From: an uncultured Lentisphaerota bacterium
GTDB lineage: Bacteria > Verrucomicrobiota > Kiritimatiellia > CAIQIC01
Assembly: GCA_903889245.1 (NCBI GenBank)
Contig: CAISWQ010000043.1
Span: 1 to 38,679, forward strand
Direction: 5' to 3'
Length of the DNA: 38,679 nucleotides
Each line of letters starts with the position of its first letter. Position 1 is the first letter of the stretch. Shown here in pieces: positions 17,294 to 25,296 of this stretch. The notes beneath the pieces are model-generated. The model ran no database searches, had not been told where the DNA came from, and was given only the letters and a program-made list of their open reading frames with translations. The translations under genes and the position numbers were made by a program.

Positions 17294-18529
17294 TCAGAGG
17301 TGTTGCTGCCACCAGTGGACGAGGTCGCCGCCCTGGCCGGTCCACGCGCTGCGGAGCTTGAGGTAGACCAGCGCATCGCCAAAGTAGTGGCGGGTGCGGA
17401 ACCGGGATGAGCGGACACCCTCGCGCGTCTTCTCGAAGACCGGCTGCGCGGCCATCAACAGGCTGGCATCGCGCACGACCCATTTGAAGACCTGTACGCG
17501 CTTGGAGAGGCCGCGCAGATGCTCGGTCGTCGCGATGGCGAGGGCCGGGGCGGGCTTGAGGCCCTGCTCGCGTTGCAGGATGGCGGCGCGCTGTTCGTGG
17601 TAGGGGCCGAACGCCAGCGCCCACGCCAGCGGCGCGCTGATGCCGTGGCCGTGCTTCTTCCAGACATCCATCTGGCGCAGGACGTGATAAATCCGCAGCA
17701 ACGCTTCTTCGCCTTCTTCGGTGGCGAACCAGGCGCCCGCCTCCGGGAAAATCACCCTGAACAAACCCGTGCGATGCAGGTGGCGGAAGATCGCCTCCGC
17801 CGCGCCGGAGTTAAACAGCTTGAGCACTTCCTCGTACATCCGGCTCGGCGAGGCCAGCGCGAGATCGTCGCGCAACTGGCTGATCGCGTGGTCCGCGTGC
17901 GGCTCGATCTGGAAATCCAGCGTGCCGGCAAACCGGCAGGCGCGCAACATCCGCACCGGATCCTCGCGGAACCGCACGAACGGGTCGCCGATGCTCCGCA
18001 AAATCCGGCGCTCCAAATCCGGCAGCCCGTCGCAATAATCAATCACCTTGTGCGCCTCGGGATCATAGAACAGCGCATTGACCGTGAAATCGCGTCGCCA
18101 GGCGTCCTGCTCGGCGGTGCCAAAGACGTTGTCGCGCAGAATCATGCCGTCGCGGGCGCGGAACGCCTCCGGCGGTTCATCGCGGCCGGCGAGCGGCGCC
18201 TCGGGCTGCTCATCGGTCTCGGCATCCACGGCGGCGCGGAAAGTGGCGACCTCGATGAACAGGCCGCGGAAGAGGATGTGGGCAAGGCGGAACCGGCGGC
18301 CGATCAGGCGGCAATTATGAAAGACGCGGCGGACCTCGTTCGGGTGCGCACTGGTGGCAATGTCAAAATCCTTCGGGTGCCGGCCCAGCAGCAGGTCGCG
18401 CACGCCGCCGCCGGCGATATAGGCCTGATAACCGTTCTGCTGCAAGCGCTGGATGACCTTCAGGGCCTCGATACTGATTTTTTCGTGCCGCAAGGCGGCT
18501 GGTGCGGACATGACTGTTGGTGCTGCCAT
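17294..18529 (-). CDS. pcnB: Poly(A) polymerase / CCA-adding nucleotidyltransferase family protein
   Basis: The 411-aa protein is a class II polymerase-beta-fold nucleotidyltransferase. The head domain shows IAGGGVRDLLLG (38-49) and the catalytic DFDIAT (54-59), then RRDFTVNALFYDP and the RNA-binding region RFREDPVRMLRACRFAGTLDF. The C-terminal part has the RMYEEVLKLF and KLRSAWTGQGGD segments. The length and the C-terminal segments resemble poly(A) polymerase I (PcnB) more than the shorter CCA transferases, but sequence alone separates these activities poorly. ATG 18529 is used; a second ATG six codons in (18511) is equally possible because neither has a clear Shine-Dalgarno. A four-copy palindrome array lies 49-158 bp upstream. 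lysS follows. Confidence 0.88.
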   Translation of the reverse strand: MAAPTVMSAPAALRHEKISIEALKVIQRLQQNGYQAYIAGGGVRDLLLGRHPKDFDIATSAHPNEVRRVFHNCRLIGRRFRLAHILFRGLFIEVATFRAAVDAETDEQPEAPLAGRDEPPEAFRARDGMILRDNVFGTAEQDAWRRDFTVNALFYDPEAHKVIDYCDGLPDLERRILRSIGDPFVRFREDPVRMLRACRFAGTLDFQIEPHADHAISQLRDDLALASPSRMYEEVLKLFNSGAAEAIFRHLHRTGLFRVIFPEAGAWFATEEGEEALLRIYHVLRQMDVWKKHGHGISAPLAWALAFGPYHEQRAAILQREQGLKPAPALAIATTEHLRGLSKRVQVFKWVVRDASLLMAAQPVFEKTREGVRSSRFRTRHYFGDALVYLKLRSAWTGQGGDLVHWWQQHL

Positions 18530-18577
18530 GATGTCGCCGCAAGCTTACGCCCTTTGCGCCGCCGCAAAAGAAAATTC

Positions 18578-18687
18578 TTCCAAGGCCGGAAACCGCGGTG
18601 TTATTTGGCCTCCAAACCTTGGGAAAAACCTCGTCGGCCTTTCCAACACTTGGAAAAACGAACCACGGTCCGTTCCCAACCTTGGAA
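18578..18687. repeat. TTCCAAGGCTTGGAA palindrome array 4 (four copies)
   Basis: This is the longest array. Its copies are TTCCAAGGCCGGAA (18578-18591), TCCAAACCTTGGGA (18611-18624), TTCCAACACTTGGAA (18641-18655) and TTCCCAACCTTGGAA (18673-18687). Their centres at about 18584.5, 18617, 18648 and 18680 are 32.5, 31 and 32 bp apart. The outer TTCC/GGAA arms are best kept while central bases vary; the spacers are unrelated. It fills the 176-base gap between the TlpA-like gene's stop and the pcnB start, both minus strand, so it lies in the pcnB upstream region. Confidence 0.9.
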
Positions 18688-18705
18688 AGGCGGTCCACGC
18701 CGGGC

Positions 18706-19692
18706 TCAACGCAAGCCCAGCGTGTCCTTGATGACTTGCAGGAGGTTGTCCTCGCTGATATCGCGCGCCGCGATCACGCCGCTACGGTTGAGGATGAACA
18801 GCGTCGCATCACCGAAGACCGCCAGCTGGCGCGCGAGGGCAGCCTGCTCGCCGACCACAGTCCAGCCCATCTGCTGGGCCTGCGCGTAGGCCGCGAGGTC
18901 GGCCGCTGTTGCGCCGACTTCCAGGTTGATGCTGACGATTTCCAAGCCCTGTTTGCGATACTGCTCCCACGCCGTTGCCAGCGGTTGACGCGTGCGCGCG
19001 GTTTGCGCGAGGCCGCGCGCGAAGAAATCCACCACGACCACCTTGCCATGCAGTTCGGCGAGCTTGAAGCTGTGACCCCTCACGTCGGTGCATGTCGCAT
19101 CAGGAAAGGCCTGCCCGGTGCCGTAGGCCGCCTTGCACCGCGCGCGCTCCATGATGGTGACGATGATCGAGGCCGCGCCCTTGGCCGCCGGCCGCGTGAC
19201 GGTCAGTTCCTGCAAGCGGCCCTGCCCGCCGGAAAAAGAGTACTGCTCCGTGGAGTAATAGGGGCTTTGCTCATATTCCTTGATGAGCTTGTTGATCTCC
19301 TCCTCCTTGCCAAGCTGCGCATAGTTCTCCGCCAGCATCGCGTAGAGGCGGCCGGCCTGCGCCGGGCTTTTGGCGGCGAACTTGTCGAGTGTGGCGCGCA
19401 GCACCGCCAGCGCGCCCTGCGGGTCACGCCGCATCTGGCCGAGTGCCATCGCCTTGACGCGGTTGAGTTCCACGAGCTGGTCCCACGCCTTGGCCGCCTC
19501 GGCGCGCGTGGCGAGCGCGTCCATCTGCTTGGCGATGCCGTCCCATTCGGCCTGCGTGTAGTAGCCCTGGTTCATGGATTGCAGTTTGCTGAACAATGCG
19601 CGCAGGTCGGCGTCCAAGCCTTCGTTCCCCGCGCGCGCCAGATTTGTCGCGAGCGCGCCGGCCAGCAGCAGTGTCCCCAGAAGTTTCTTCAT
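18706..19692 (-). CDS. Secreted TlpA/ResA-like thioredoxin-fold protein lacking the CxxC
   Basis: GAGGA is correctly spaced for the ATG at 19690-19692 rather than for the in-frame ATG two codons earlier (19698), giving 328 aa. A Sec signal peptide (MKKLLGTLLLAGALATNLARA) leads into a helical, TPR-like region to about residue 150. It is followed by a thioredoxin fold of the AhpC/TlpA type: FKLAELHGKVVVVDFFARG, EQYRKQGLEIVSINLEV and the end segment LFILNRSGVIAARD. Where family members have WATWCxPC, this protein has FARGLAQT, so both cysteines are replaced (Leu and Thr). The loop that normally carries the cis-proline reads GDATLFIL, without Pro. It is therefore unlikely to be a disulfide reductase. 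It is divergent from the VCBS protein gene. Confidence 0.85.
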   Translation of the reverse strand: MKKLLGTLLLAGALATNLARAGNEGLDADLRALFSKLQSMNQGYYTQAEWDGIAKQMDALATRAEAAKAWDQLVELNRVKAMALGQMRRDPQGALAVLRATLDKFAAKSPAQAGRLYAMLAENYAQLGKEEEINKLIKEYEQSPYYSTEQYSFSGGQGRLQELTVTRPAAKGAASIIVTIMERARCKAAYGTGQAFPDATCTDVRGHSFKLAELHGKVVVVDFFARGLAQTARTRQPLATAWEQYRKQGLEIVSINLEVGATAADLAAYAQAQQMGWTVVGEQAALARQLAVFGDATLFILNRSGVIAARDISEDNLLQVIKDTLGLR

Positions 19693-19824
19693 GCTCATTC
19701 CTCGTGTTTGACGGGCGAAACGCTACAACAGCACTTCCGGCAAAGAAAGCGGAAAACTTGCCCGCGCCCGCTTGGAAAATCCGGCGTTGCGTGCGATAGT
19801 CCGCGCGCGAAGAAAGGACTCCCG

Positions 19825-21006
19825 ATGAAAAAGTTGCTGATGGCGTTGTGGTGCATGGCGGCGGTGGCGGGCGCGGCGGAGCCGCAGTTCAAGAAACTCC
19901 AGCTCTCCGACCAGTTCTATTGCGAGGGCGCGTGGTACGCCGACTTCAACCACGACGGCAAGCTGGACGTCGTCTCCGGCCCGTTCTGGTATCAAGGCCC
20001 GGAATTTGCGCAGCGCCATCAGATCCGCGCCGCGACCGCGTTCAACCCGACCAACTACTCCGACAACTTCCTGACCTTCTGCGGCGACTTCAACAACGAT
20101 GGCTGGGCCGACGTGCTCTATATGCCCTACCCCAACCGGGAAGCCTTCTGGTTTGAGAATCCCGCCGGCCAGGGCGCGGAGTGGAAGAAACACGTGGCGT
20201 ATCCCTCGGTGGATAATGAGTCGCCGATGCTCGGCCACCTCACCGATCTAAAGAAGCCGCAGATGATTTTCAACACCGGCGGCTGCATGGGTTTTGCCGA
20301 GCCGGATTTCAACAATCCGAACGCGCCGTGGAAATTCACGGCGGTGACGCCGGATTGTAAATTCCACAAATTCACCCACGGTCTTGGTGTCGGCGATGTC
20401 AACGGCGATGGCCGCCCGGACCTGCTCGAAGCCAACGGCTGGTGGGAACAGCCGAAGGACTGGAAGCCCGGCGACCTCTTCATCCGCCACAAGTTCACCT
20501 TCGCGCCCGCGGCCTGCCAGATGTTCTCCGCCGACGTGGATGGCGATGGACTCAACGACATCATCACCGTCCTGCACTGCCATCATTACGGCCTCGCCTG
20601 GTATAAGCAAAGCCGCGACGCGCAGGGCGCGATCAGCTTCGAGTGCCGCGAAATTCTCCCGCCCACGCCGGACCTGAACTCACCCGCGCTGCGCATCTCG
20701 CAACTGCACGGGATGCAGGTCCTCGACATGAACGGCGATGGCCTGCCCGACATCCTCACTGGCAAACGCTTCTGGTCGCATGGCCCCAAGGGCGACAAGG
20801 AACCCGACGCGCCCGCGGTCGTCTATTGGTTCGAGCTGTGCCGCGACAAAGACAAGGGCGCGCGGTTCATTCCGCACCAGATTGACGACAACTCTGGCGT
20901 CGGCACGCAGGTCACCGCCGCCGATCTCAATGGTGACGGCACGCCCGATGTCATCGTCGGCAACAAGAAGGGCACGTTCCTGCATTTGAGCCAGCCGGCT
21001 CGTTGA
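19825..21006 (+). CDS. Secreted VCBS/FG-GAP repeat protein
   Basis: The start is ATG 19825, with AAAGGA upstream and a signal peptide (MKKLLMALWCMAAVAGAAE). The very long in-frame extension to 18598 runs antisense to the TlpA-like gene and is rejected. The 393-aa product carries at least six calcium-binding loops of the form DxNxDGxxD: DFNHDGKLD, DFNNDGWAD, DVNGDGRPD, DVDGDGLND, DMNGDGLPD and DLNGDGTPD. These are spaced through the chain, as in a seven-bladed integrin-alpha-like propeller. Such proteins are abundant in the PVC group and are thought to mediate surface or extracellular binding. No enzyme motif is seen. The 132-base divergent promoter region with the TlpA-like gene may be shared. 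Confidence 0.92.
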   Translation: MKKLLMALWCMAAVAGAAEPQFKKLQLSDQFYCEGAWYADFNHDGKLDVVSGPFWYQGPEFAQRHQIRAATAFNPTNYSDNFLTFCGDFNNDGWADVLYMPYPNREAFWFENPAGQGAEWKKHVAYPSVDNESPMLGHLTDLKKPQMIFNTGGCMGFAEPDFNNPNAPWKFTAVTPDCKFHKFTHGLGVGDVNGDGRPDLLEANGWWEQPKDWKPGDLFIRHKFTFAPAACQMFSADVDGDGLNDIITVLHCHHYGLAWYKQSRDAQGAISFECREILPPTPDLNSPALRISQLHGMQVLDMNGDGLPDILTGKRFWSHGPKGDKEPDAPAVVYWFELCRDKDKGARFIPHQIDDNSGVGTQVTAADLNGDGTPDVIVGNKKGTFLHLSQPAR

Positions 21007-21094
21007 GTAAAGCCCCGGAAAAATCTCACGCTGTGCGCGGCGAAGGGCGCTCCCGGTCTGGCGTTGCCGTGCAATCTCTCATGGCCCTCTTATT

Positions 21095-21146
21095 AGGCGC
21101 AGATTTACGCTGATGGGGGGGCGAAAATCCGCGTGTATCTGCGCCT
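21095..21146. terminator. Inverted repeat between convergent genes, possible bidirectional terminator
   Basis: Perfect 10-base arms AGGCGCAGAT (21095-21104) and ATCTGCGCCT (21137-21146), with extra imperfect pairing inside (TTACGC against GCGTGT), bracket a G-rich loop. The element lies between the 3' ends of the VCBS gene (+) and the Nudix gene (-), two bases from the latter's stop. There is no T-run, so intrinsic termination is uncertain. A dispersed REP-like element is the alternative. Confidence 0.5.
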
Positions 21147-21148
21147 GA

Positions 21149-21673
21149 TTATCTGGCTATGTCGCGGAGGAGCGGGGCACCCTCGGTTTGGAACTTCTGG
21201 AACTCGAACTCGAAGTTGGGGGTGAAAACTCCCTTGCCGAGGTTGGCCGCGATCTCGGCCGCCGACCAGAAGCGGCCGGCCTCAATCTCCGAGGCCTGCA
21301 ACACGAACGGACCGTCGCTGATCGCCGCATAGGTGCGGACCAGTTCGGTCTCGCGCGAGGAGCGCCAGAGATAGTGATAGACGAAGTGTACGTCCGCGCC
21401 GCGCAGGCCGAGTTCCTCCCCGCTCTCCCGCAGCACGGCCTGCAACGCCGTCTCGCCCGGTTGCATGTGGCCGCCGACGGAGCTGTCCCATTTTCCGGGC
21501 TGAACATCCTTCGTCTTGGCGCGCTGCTGGAGGAAAAGGTCGCCGCGCTGATGGAAGACCAGCAGATGGACCGCCTGGTGAATCAGCGCAGGGTTGCCGT
21601 GGCATTCGTGCCGAGGCCGCACGCCGAGCACCTTGCCGCTCTCATCCACAATCTCGAATAGTTCGTCGTTCAC
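21149..21673 (-). CDS. Nudix hydrolase, YfcD/isopentenyl-isomerase-like subgroup
   Basis: This 174-aa protein begins at a GTG (21671-21673); no in-frame ATG precedes it. The N-terminal block ELFEIVDESGKVLGVRPRHECHGNPALIHQAVHLLVF is typical of the IDI-like/YfcD branch of Nudix proteins. The Nudix box is GHMQPGETALQAVLRESGEELGL, fitting G-x5-E-x7-RE-x2-EE-x-G with a Ser at the usually hydrophobic position after RE, so metal-dependent pyrophosphate hydrolysis is expected. The substrate is not predictable: nucleoside diphosphate derivatives are usual, and true isopentenyl isomerase residues are not evident. It follows the tricorn gene on the same strand after a 140-base gap containing two hairpins. 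Confidence 0.88.
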   Translation of the reverse strand: MNDELFEIVDESGKVLGVRPRHECHGNPALIHQAVHLLVFHQRGDLFLQQRAKTKDVQPGKWDSSVGGHMQPGETALQAVLRESGEELGLRGADVHFVYHYLWRSSRETELVRTYAAISDGPFVLQASEIEAGRFWSAAEIAANLGKGVFTPNFEFEFQKFQTEGAPLLRDIAR

Positions 21674-21684
21674 TGTTCAGCCAC

Positions 21685-21751
21685 GGCCACGACGGAGCGT
21701 GGCCCTCCAGTTTGGCGCGGCAAGGTGTGGAGTGACGCGCTCCGTCGCGTC
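21685..21751. repeat. Pair of GC-rich hairpins between tricorn and Nudix genes
   Basis: Hairpin GGCCACG-ACGGAG-CGTGGCC (21685-21704) is followed after 29 bases by GACGCG-CTCCGT-CGCGTC (21734-21751). The loops are ACGGAG and CTCCGT; their cores CGGAG and CTCCG are complementary, so the two loops could pair with each other. This again resembles a two-hairpin dispersed element, distinct from the 1018/15649 pair. It lies downstream of the tricorn stop and upstream of the Nudix start on the minus strand. Confidence 0.6.
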
Positions 21752-21813
21752 CGAGTCTGTTCGGTGGGCTTCCACAAATCAGCAATCATAAATCTTCCAT
21801 CATCAATTCTTGT

Positions 21814-24800
21814 TCAACTCTTCCGCTGGCTGGCGGGTAGCGGGGTGGGGCGCTTCCTGGCTTGGTCGGCCTTGACCTCGTCCTGCAACACCTGCACGGC
21901 CTTTTCCAGTTGCGCGTCCTTGCCGGCGGCGTGTTCGCCGGGCTGCGGCCAGAGGACGAAATCGGGCACGACGCCGTGGAGTTCCATGTCCTCGCCATCG
22001 TTGAGCCCGTACCAGCCGCGGTCGGGCAGACGGATGGTGCCGAGGTCGAGCAGGTGGCGGTCGGGCGTGGAGATCACCGCGCCGTAGGTCGGCACGCCGA
22101 CGAGTTTGCCGCGCTTGAGCGTCTGGATGGCGCGGCTGAAAATCTCCGCATTGCTCGCACTGTTCTGGTTGCAGAGGACGACGATGGGTTTGTTGTAAAC
22201 GACGCGGCCGAGATAGCCGGCGGGATAGCTCAACTCGCCGTCGCGCGGAATGGTCATCGCGTGATAGGGATGGCAGAGGATGGCGAGGAGTTTGTCGGAG
22301 ATGAAGCCGCCGGGGTTGTTGCGGACATCAATGAGGAGTCCGTCTTTGCCGACGCCCTCGGCATAGACCTCGCGCTCGAACTGGCGCAGGCTGGGCAGCG
22401 TCATGCGCTCGATGTGCAGGTAGCCGAGTTTTTCGCCGCTCATCGTGTTGACGCGCTTGCGATTTCCGCCGACCCAGGCCTTGTGCATCAGTTCGCGCGC
22501 CTCGCCGAAGCTGATGGTGGGCACGGTGACTTTGCGCGTGGTGTTGCTGCCGCGGATATCGAGCAGGATGTCGCGCGGCCAACTGCCGTTGAGCACGGTC
22601 GTCAGGTCGGTGGCCGGGCCGATCTCCGTGCCATCGAGGCTGATGACGACCTCGCCGGGCTGCACGCGGCAGCGCGGTGTATCGGTGGGACCGCCGGCAA
22701 TCACTTCGCTGACCTTGAGGCCGGGGCCGGCGAACGCGTTGTCGAAGCGCAGACCGAGGTGGGCCGTGCGTACCTTCCAATCCGTGTTCGTCCAGTTGTG
22801 TTGCGAGGCGACCGTGAAGCCCATGTGCGAGGCGTTGAGCTCGCCCTCCATCATCTGCATCACGCGCCGGAAGGTGTTCAGGTCGGGCGCGCTGGCGGCC
22901 ATGTCCTCGTATTTGCGGCGGATGGCGCCCCAATCCAGGTTGTTCATCTTTGGGTCATAAAAGAAATCGCGCAGCAGCCGCCAGCCCTTGCGGAAGCCGA
23001 AGCGCTGATGCTCGCGCCAGTCGAGCGTCTGGAGCGCCTCGAACGGATATTTCTCCTCGAAGGCGGCGGGGATGCCCTCCGCGAGCCAGAGCACCTTGCT
23101 CCCTTTCTCGATCCACTTGGCCTGCGAGCCTTGCAGGGCGGTCATGAAGGTCGGCTCGCCGGGATTTGGGAAATTCAGGCGATAGGTGCCGGCCTTGCCG
23201 TTGATGTTCGCGCAAAAGGCGAGCGCGATGGAATCGAACGACCAGAAGAGCCGGTGCGGCCCGGCGTTCTCCGGCAGCTTCGCCTGCTGGACGCGCTCGG
23301 CGAGGCCCTCGAAATCAATCTTCACCTCGACCTTCGGGCGCGGCTTGCTCTCCACGGCGGGCGTGGTCCCGGTCTTGCGGGTGACGCGCGCCTCCTTCAT
23401 TTTCTTGAGCGCCTGTTCCAGCGTCGCCTCGCGCTTGCTCCACGGCTGGTCCGCGCGCGCGAGCCAGACGTAGTGCAGCGAGACCTCGTTATCGAGCGTC
23501 CGGTTGACGAACGCGACAAGTTTGCCATCGGGCGACCACGCCGCGTCGCCGCTCCAGCCCGGCCGGCGCGAAAGATTGTAGCGCGTCTGGCCATCGGCGG
23601 AGACGAGCCAGACATCGGTGTTGTCGCCGCTATCCATCAGGGTGCAGAGCAGCCACTTGCCGTCGGGCGCCCAGTCGCAGTCGGCGTGCATCGGCGACTT
23701 GGCGAGGGTGCGCGGATTCTTGCCGCCCGCGTCGCAGACCACGACCTCGCCGCGGCCGCGGACGTAGGCAAGCTGTTTGCCATCGGGGCTGACCGAGAGG
23801 CGCGAGCGCGCCGCGCCGTCGCCGGTCAGCGGCTCGATGGAGAACTGCTCGTTCTGCCACCAATATTGCTCGGCCTGCCGCCGTTTGGCGCGCCAGATGT
23901 TGACGCCCTCGCCGGTGTCGCGCAGGAAATAGAGCGCGTTGCCGTCGGGCGCGAAGACCGCCTCGCCATCGCTGAACGCCGAGCCGGTGGTCACCGGTTG
24001 CGGATCGCGCAGCACGGTATCCATCACCCAGACGTTGCCGCCCGCGGTGAACACCAGCTCCAGTCCGCTCGCGGCGAAATCCAGCGTGCCGGTATAGGTT
24101 TCGTTCGCGACGCTCTTGAGCCGGCGGCGCACCTCCGGCGCGCGGCTAGGCACATCGGTCGCGCTGGTCAGCGTGATTTTCTCCGGCTGCGCCCCGCCGA
24201 CGGTCGGCAGGCGGTAGAAATCAAAAAGCTGGCGGAAGACCAGCAGCGAGCCATCGCGTGCGAGCGCCGGGAACATCACCGGGCTGTCGGTGAACTTCGT
24301 CAGTTGTTTTGCCTTCTTCGCGTCGAGGTCGCGCTCGAACAGGTTGGCGACGCCGCTGCGCGCGTCGGTGTAATAGAAGCCGCGGCCATCGGGCTTCCAG
24401 ACCGGCGACCGGCAATCGGCGTCGCTCTCGCTGACCTTCTTGAACGCGCCGGTCTTGCCCTCGAACAGCCAGATCTGGCTCGCGCGGCTGCCGCGATAAC
24501 CCATGCGATAGAGATCGCCGCCCTCGCGCGTGAAGAGGATGCGCTCGCCATCGGGCGCGACGGCGGCCTCGGTCGCGTAATCATCGAAGACCAGCTTCTC
24601 GGCGGTGCGCGCGCCGCGTTCGATGCGGTAGAGGCGGTCGGGGTTGAAGCCGTTCGCGTCGCGCGTGGCGCGGGTCAGGAGCGCGCGGCCATCGGGATAC
24701 CAGCCGAGCAGCAGGTTGCCCTCGGTGTGCCACGTGAGCTGCTGCGGCACGCCGCCCTCGGTCGGCACCGCATAGACCATCCAGCCGCCCGCGCGCTCGC

Positions 24801-25044
24801 TGATGAACGCGACCTCGCGGCCGTCGGGCGAGAACTTGGGGTATTCCTCGCCGGCCGGGTGCGAGACGAGCAGGCGCGCCGCGCCGCCGGCGGTCGGCGC
24901 GAGCCAGATGTCACCCTTCCACGCGAAGACCATCTGCTTGCCATCCGGCGAGACATCCGGCGGGCCGGCCAGATGGACATCCTCCTGCGGCGCCGCCTGC
25001 GCCAGACCCGCGAAAACCAATCCCGCCATCAAGATGCTGCGCAT
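21814..25044 (-). CDS. Secreted tricorn-type protease (S41 family)
   Basis: The start is the ATG at 25042-25044, with GGAG just upstream and a signal peptide (MRSILMAGLVFAGLAQA); an earlier ATG at 25098 gives no signal and lacks a site. The 1076-aa product has the tricorn layout: TolB/PD40-type propeller repeats in the first ~650 residues (GPPDVSPDGKQMVFAW, YPKFSPDGREVAFIS, RLSVSPDGKQLAYVRG, CDWAPDGKWLLCTL, DAAWSPDGKLVAFVN), a helical core with LNASHMGFT holding the likely catalytic His, a PDZ region (GEVVISLDGTEIG), and a C-terminal S41 core. There NQNSASNAEIF places candidate nucleophile Ser964, and WYGLNDGEDMELHGVVPD carries the acidic residue. It degrades oligopeptides, here probably in the periplasm. 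A palindrome pair lies upstream. Confidence 0.93.
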   Translation of the reverse strand: MRSILMAGLVFAGLAQAAPQEDVHLAGPPDVSPDGKQMVFAWKGDIWLAPTAGGAARLLVSHPAGEEYPKFSPDGREVAFISERAGGWMVYAVPTEGGVPQQLTWHTEGNLLLGWYPDGRALLTRATRDANGFNPDRLYRIERGARTAEKLVFDDYATEAAVAPDGERILFTREGGDLYRMGYRGSRASQIWLFEGKTGAFKKVSESDADCRSPVWKPDGRGFYYTDARSGVANLFERDLDAKKAKQLTKFTDSPVMFPALARDGSLLVFRQLFDFYRLPTVGGAQPEKITLTSATDVPSRAPEVRRRLKSVANETYTGTLDFAASGLELVFTAGGNVWVMDTVLRDPQPVTTGSAFSDGEAVFAPDGNALYFLRDTGEGVNIWRAKRRQAEQYWWQNEQFSIEPLTGDGAARSRLSVSPDGKQLAYVRGRGEVVVCDAGGKNPRTLAKSPMHADCDWAPDGKWLLCTLMDSGDNTDVWLVSADGQTRYNLSRRPGWSGDAAWSPDGKLVAFVNRTLDNEVSLHYVWLARADQPWSKREATLEQALKKMKEARVTRKTGTTPAVESKPRPKVEVKIDFEGLAERVQQAKLPENAGPHRLFWSFDSIALAFCANINGKAGTYRLNFPNPGEPTFMTALQGSQAKWIEKGSKVLWLAEGIPAAFEEKYPFEALQTLDWREHQRFGFRKGWRLLRDFFYDPKMNNLDWGAIRRKYEDMAASAPDLNTFRRVMQMMEGELNASHMGFTVASQHNWTNTDWKVRTAHLGLRFDNAFAGPGLKVSEVIAGGPTDTPRCRVQPGEVVISLDGTEIGPATDLTTVLNGSWPRDILLDIRGSNTTRKVTVPTISFGEARELMHKAWVGGNRKRVNTMSGEKLGYLHIERMTLPSLRQFEREVYAEGVGKDGLLIDVRNNPGGFISDKLLAILCHPYHAMTIPRDGELSYPAGYLGRVVYNKPIVVLCNQNSASNAEIFSRAIQTLKRGKLVGVPTYGAVISTPDRHLLDLGTIRLPDRGWYGLNDGEDMELHGVVPDFVLWPQPGEHAAGKDAQLEKAVQVLQDEVKADQARKRPTPLPASQRKS

Positions 25045-25154
25045 AGAAAGCTCCTTCCGCGACACACAACGGCGGGCAAGATGCCAGAGCGCGGGCAAGG
25101 GTTCAATTTCCGATTGCCATAGGTCCTACAGGTTCCATGCGCCCCATTCTTGTT

Positions 25155-25201
25155 TTCCAAGGATTGGAAACGGAAGTCGGTTGTTTTTCCAAGCCTTGGA
25201 A
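25155..25201. repeat. TTCCAAGGCTTGGAA palindrome array 5 (two copies)
   Basis: TTCCAAGGATTGGAA (25155-25169, centre 25162) and TTCCAAGCCTTGGAA (25187-25201, centre 25194) are exactly 32 bp apart. They lie 111-157 bp upstream of the tricorn start, in the 252-base gap after the beta-helix gene. The two central bases point in opposite senses (G versus C), so the copies are in inverted orientation relative to each other. Nothing else is recognised in the gap. Confidence 0.9.
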
Positions 25202-25296
25202 AACGTAAGGTGGAGCGAGACCTCCGGGCACGCGTTGAACGCGCCCGGAGGTCGCGGCGTCTGCCGCGCCGCTTCCCTGGGAAAAGTTGAGAGCCG

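Noticed and set aside
18578-18687. Regular 31-32 bp periodicity suggesting a CRISPR array
   Set aside because: The repeated unit is only 14-19 bases and itself palindromic, spacers are 13-18 bases, there are at most four copies, and no cas gene is present.
18598-19824. Long N-terminal extension of the VCBS protein
   Set aside because: It runs antisense across the TlpA-like gene and the palindrome array. A good ribosome site and signal peptide mark the start at 19825.
21862-25122. Plus-strand open frame of about 1086 codons
   Set aside because: It is antisense to the tricorn gene, lacks motifs and has the repetitive Arg/Ala/Gly/Glu composition produced by high-GC third positions.
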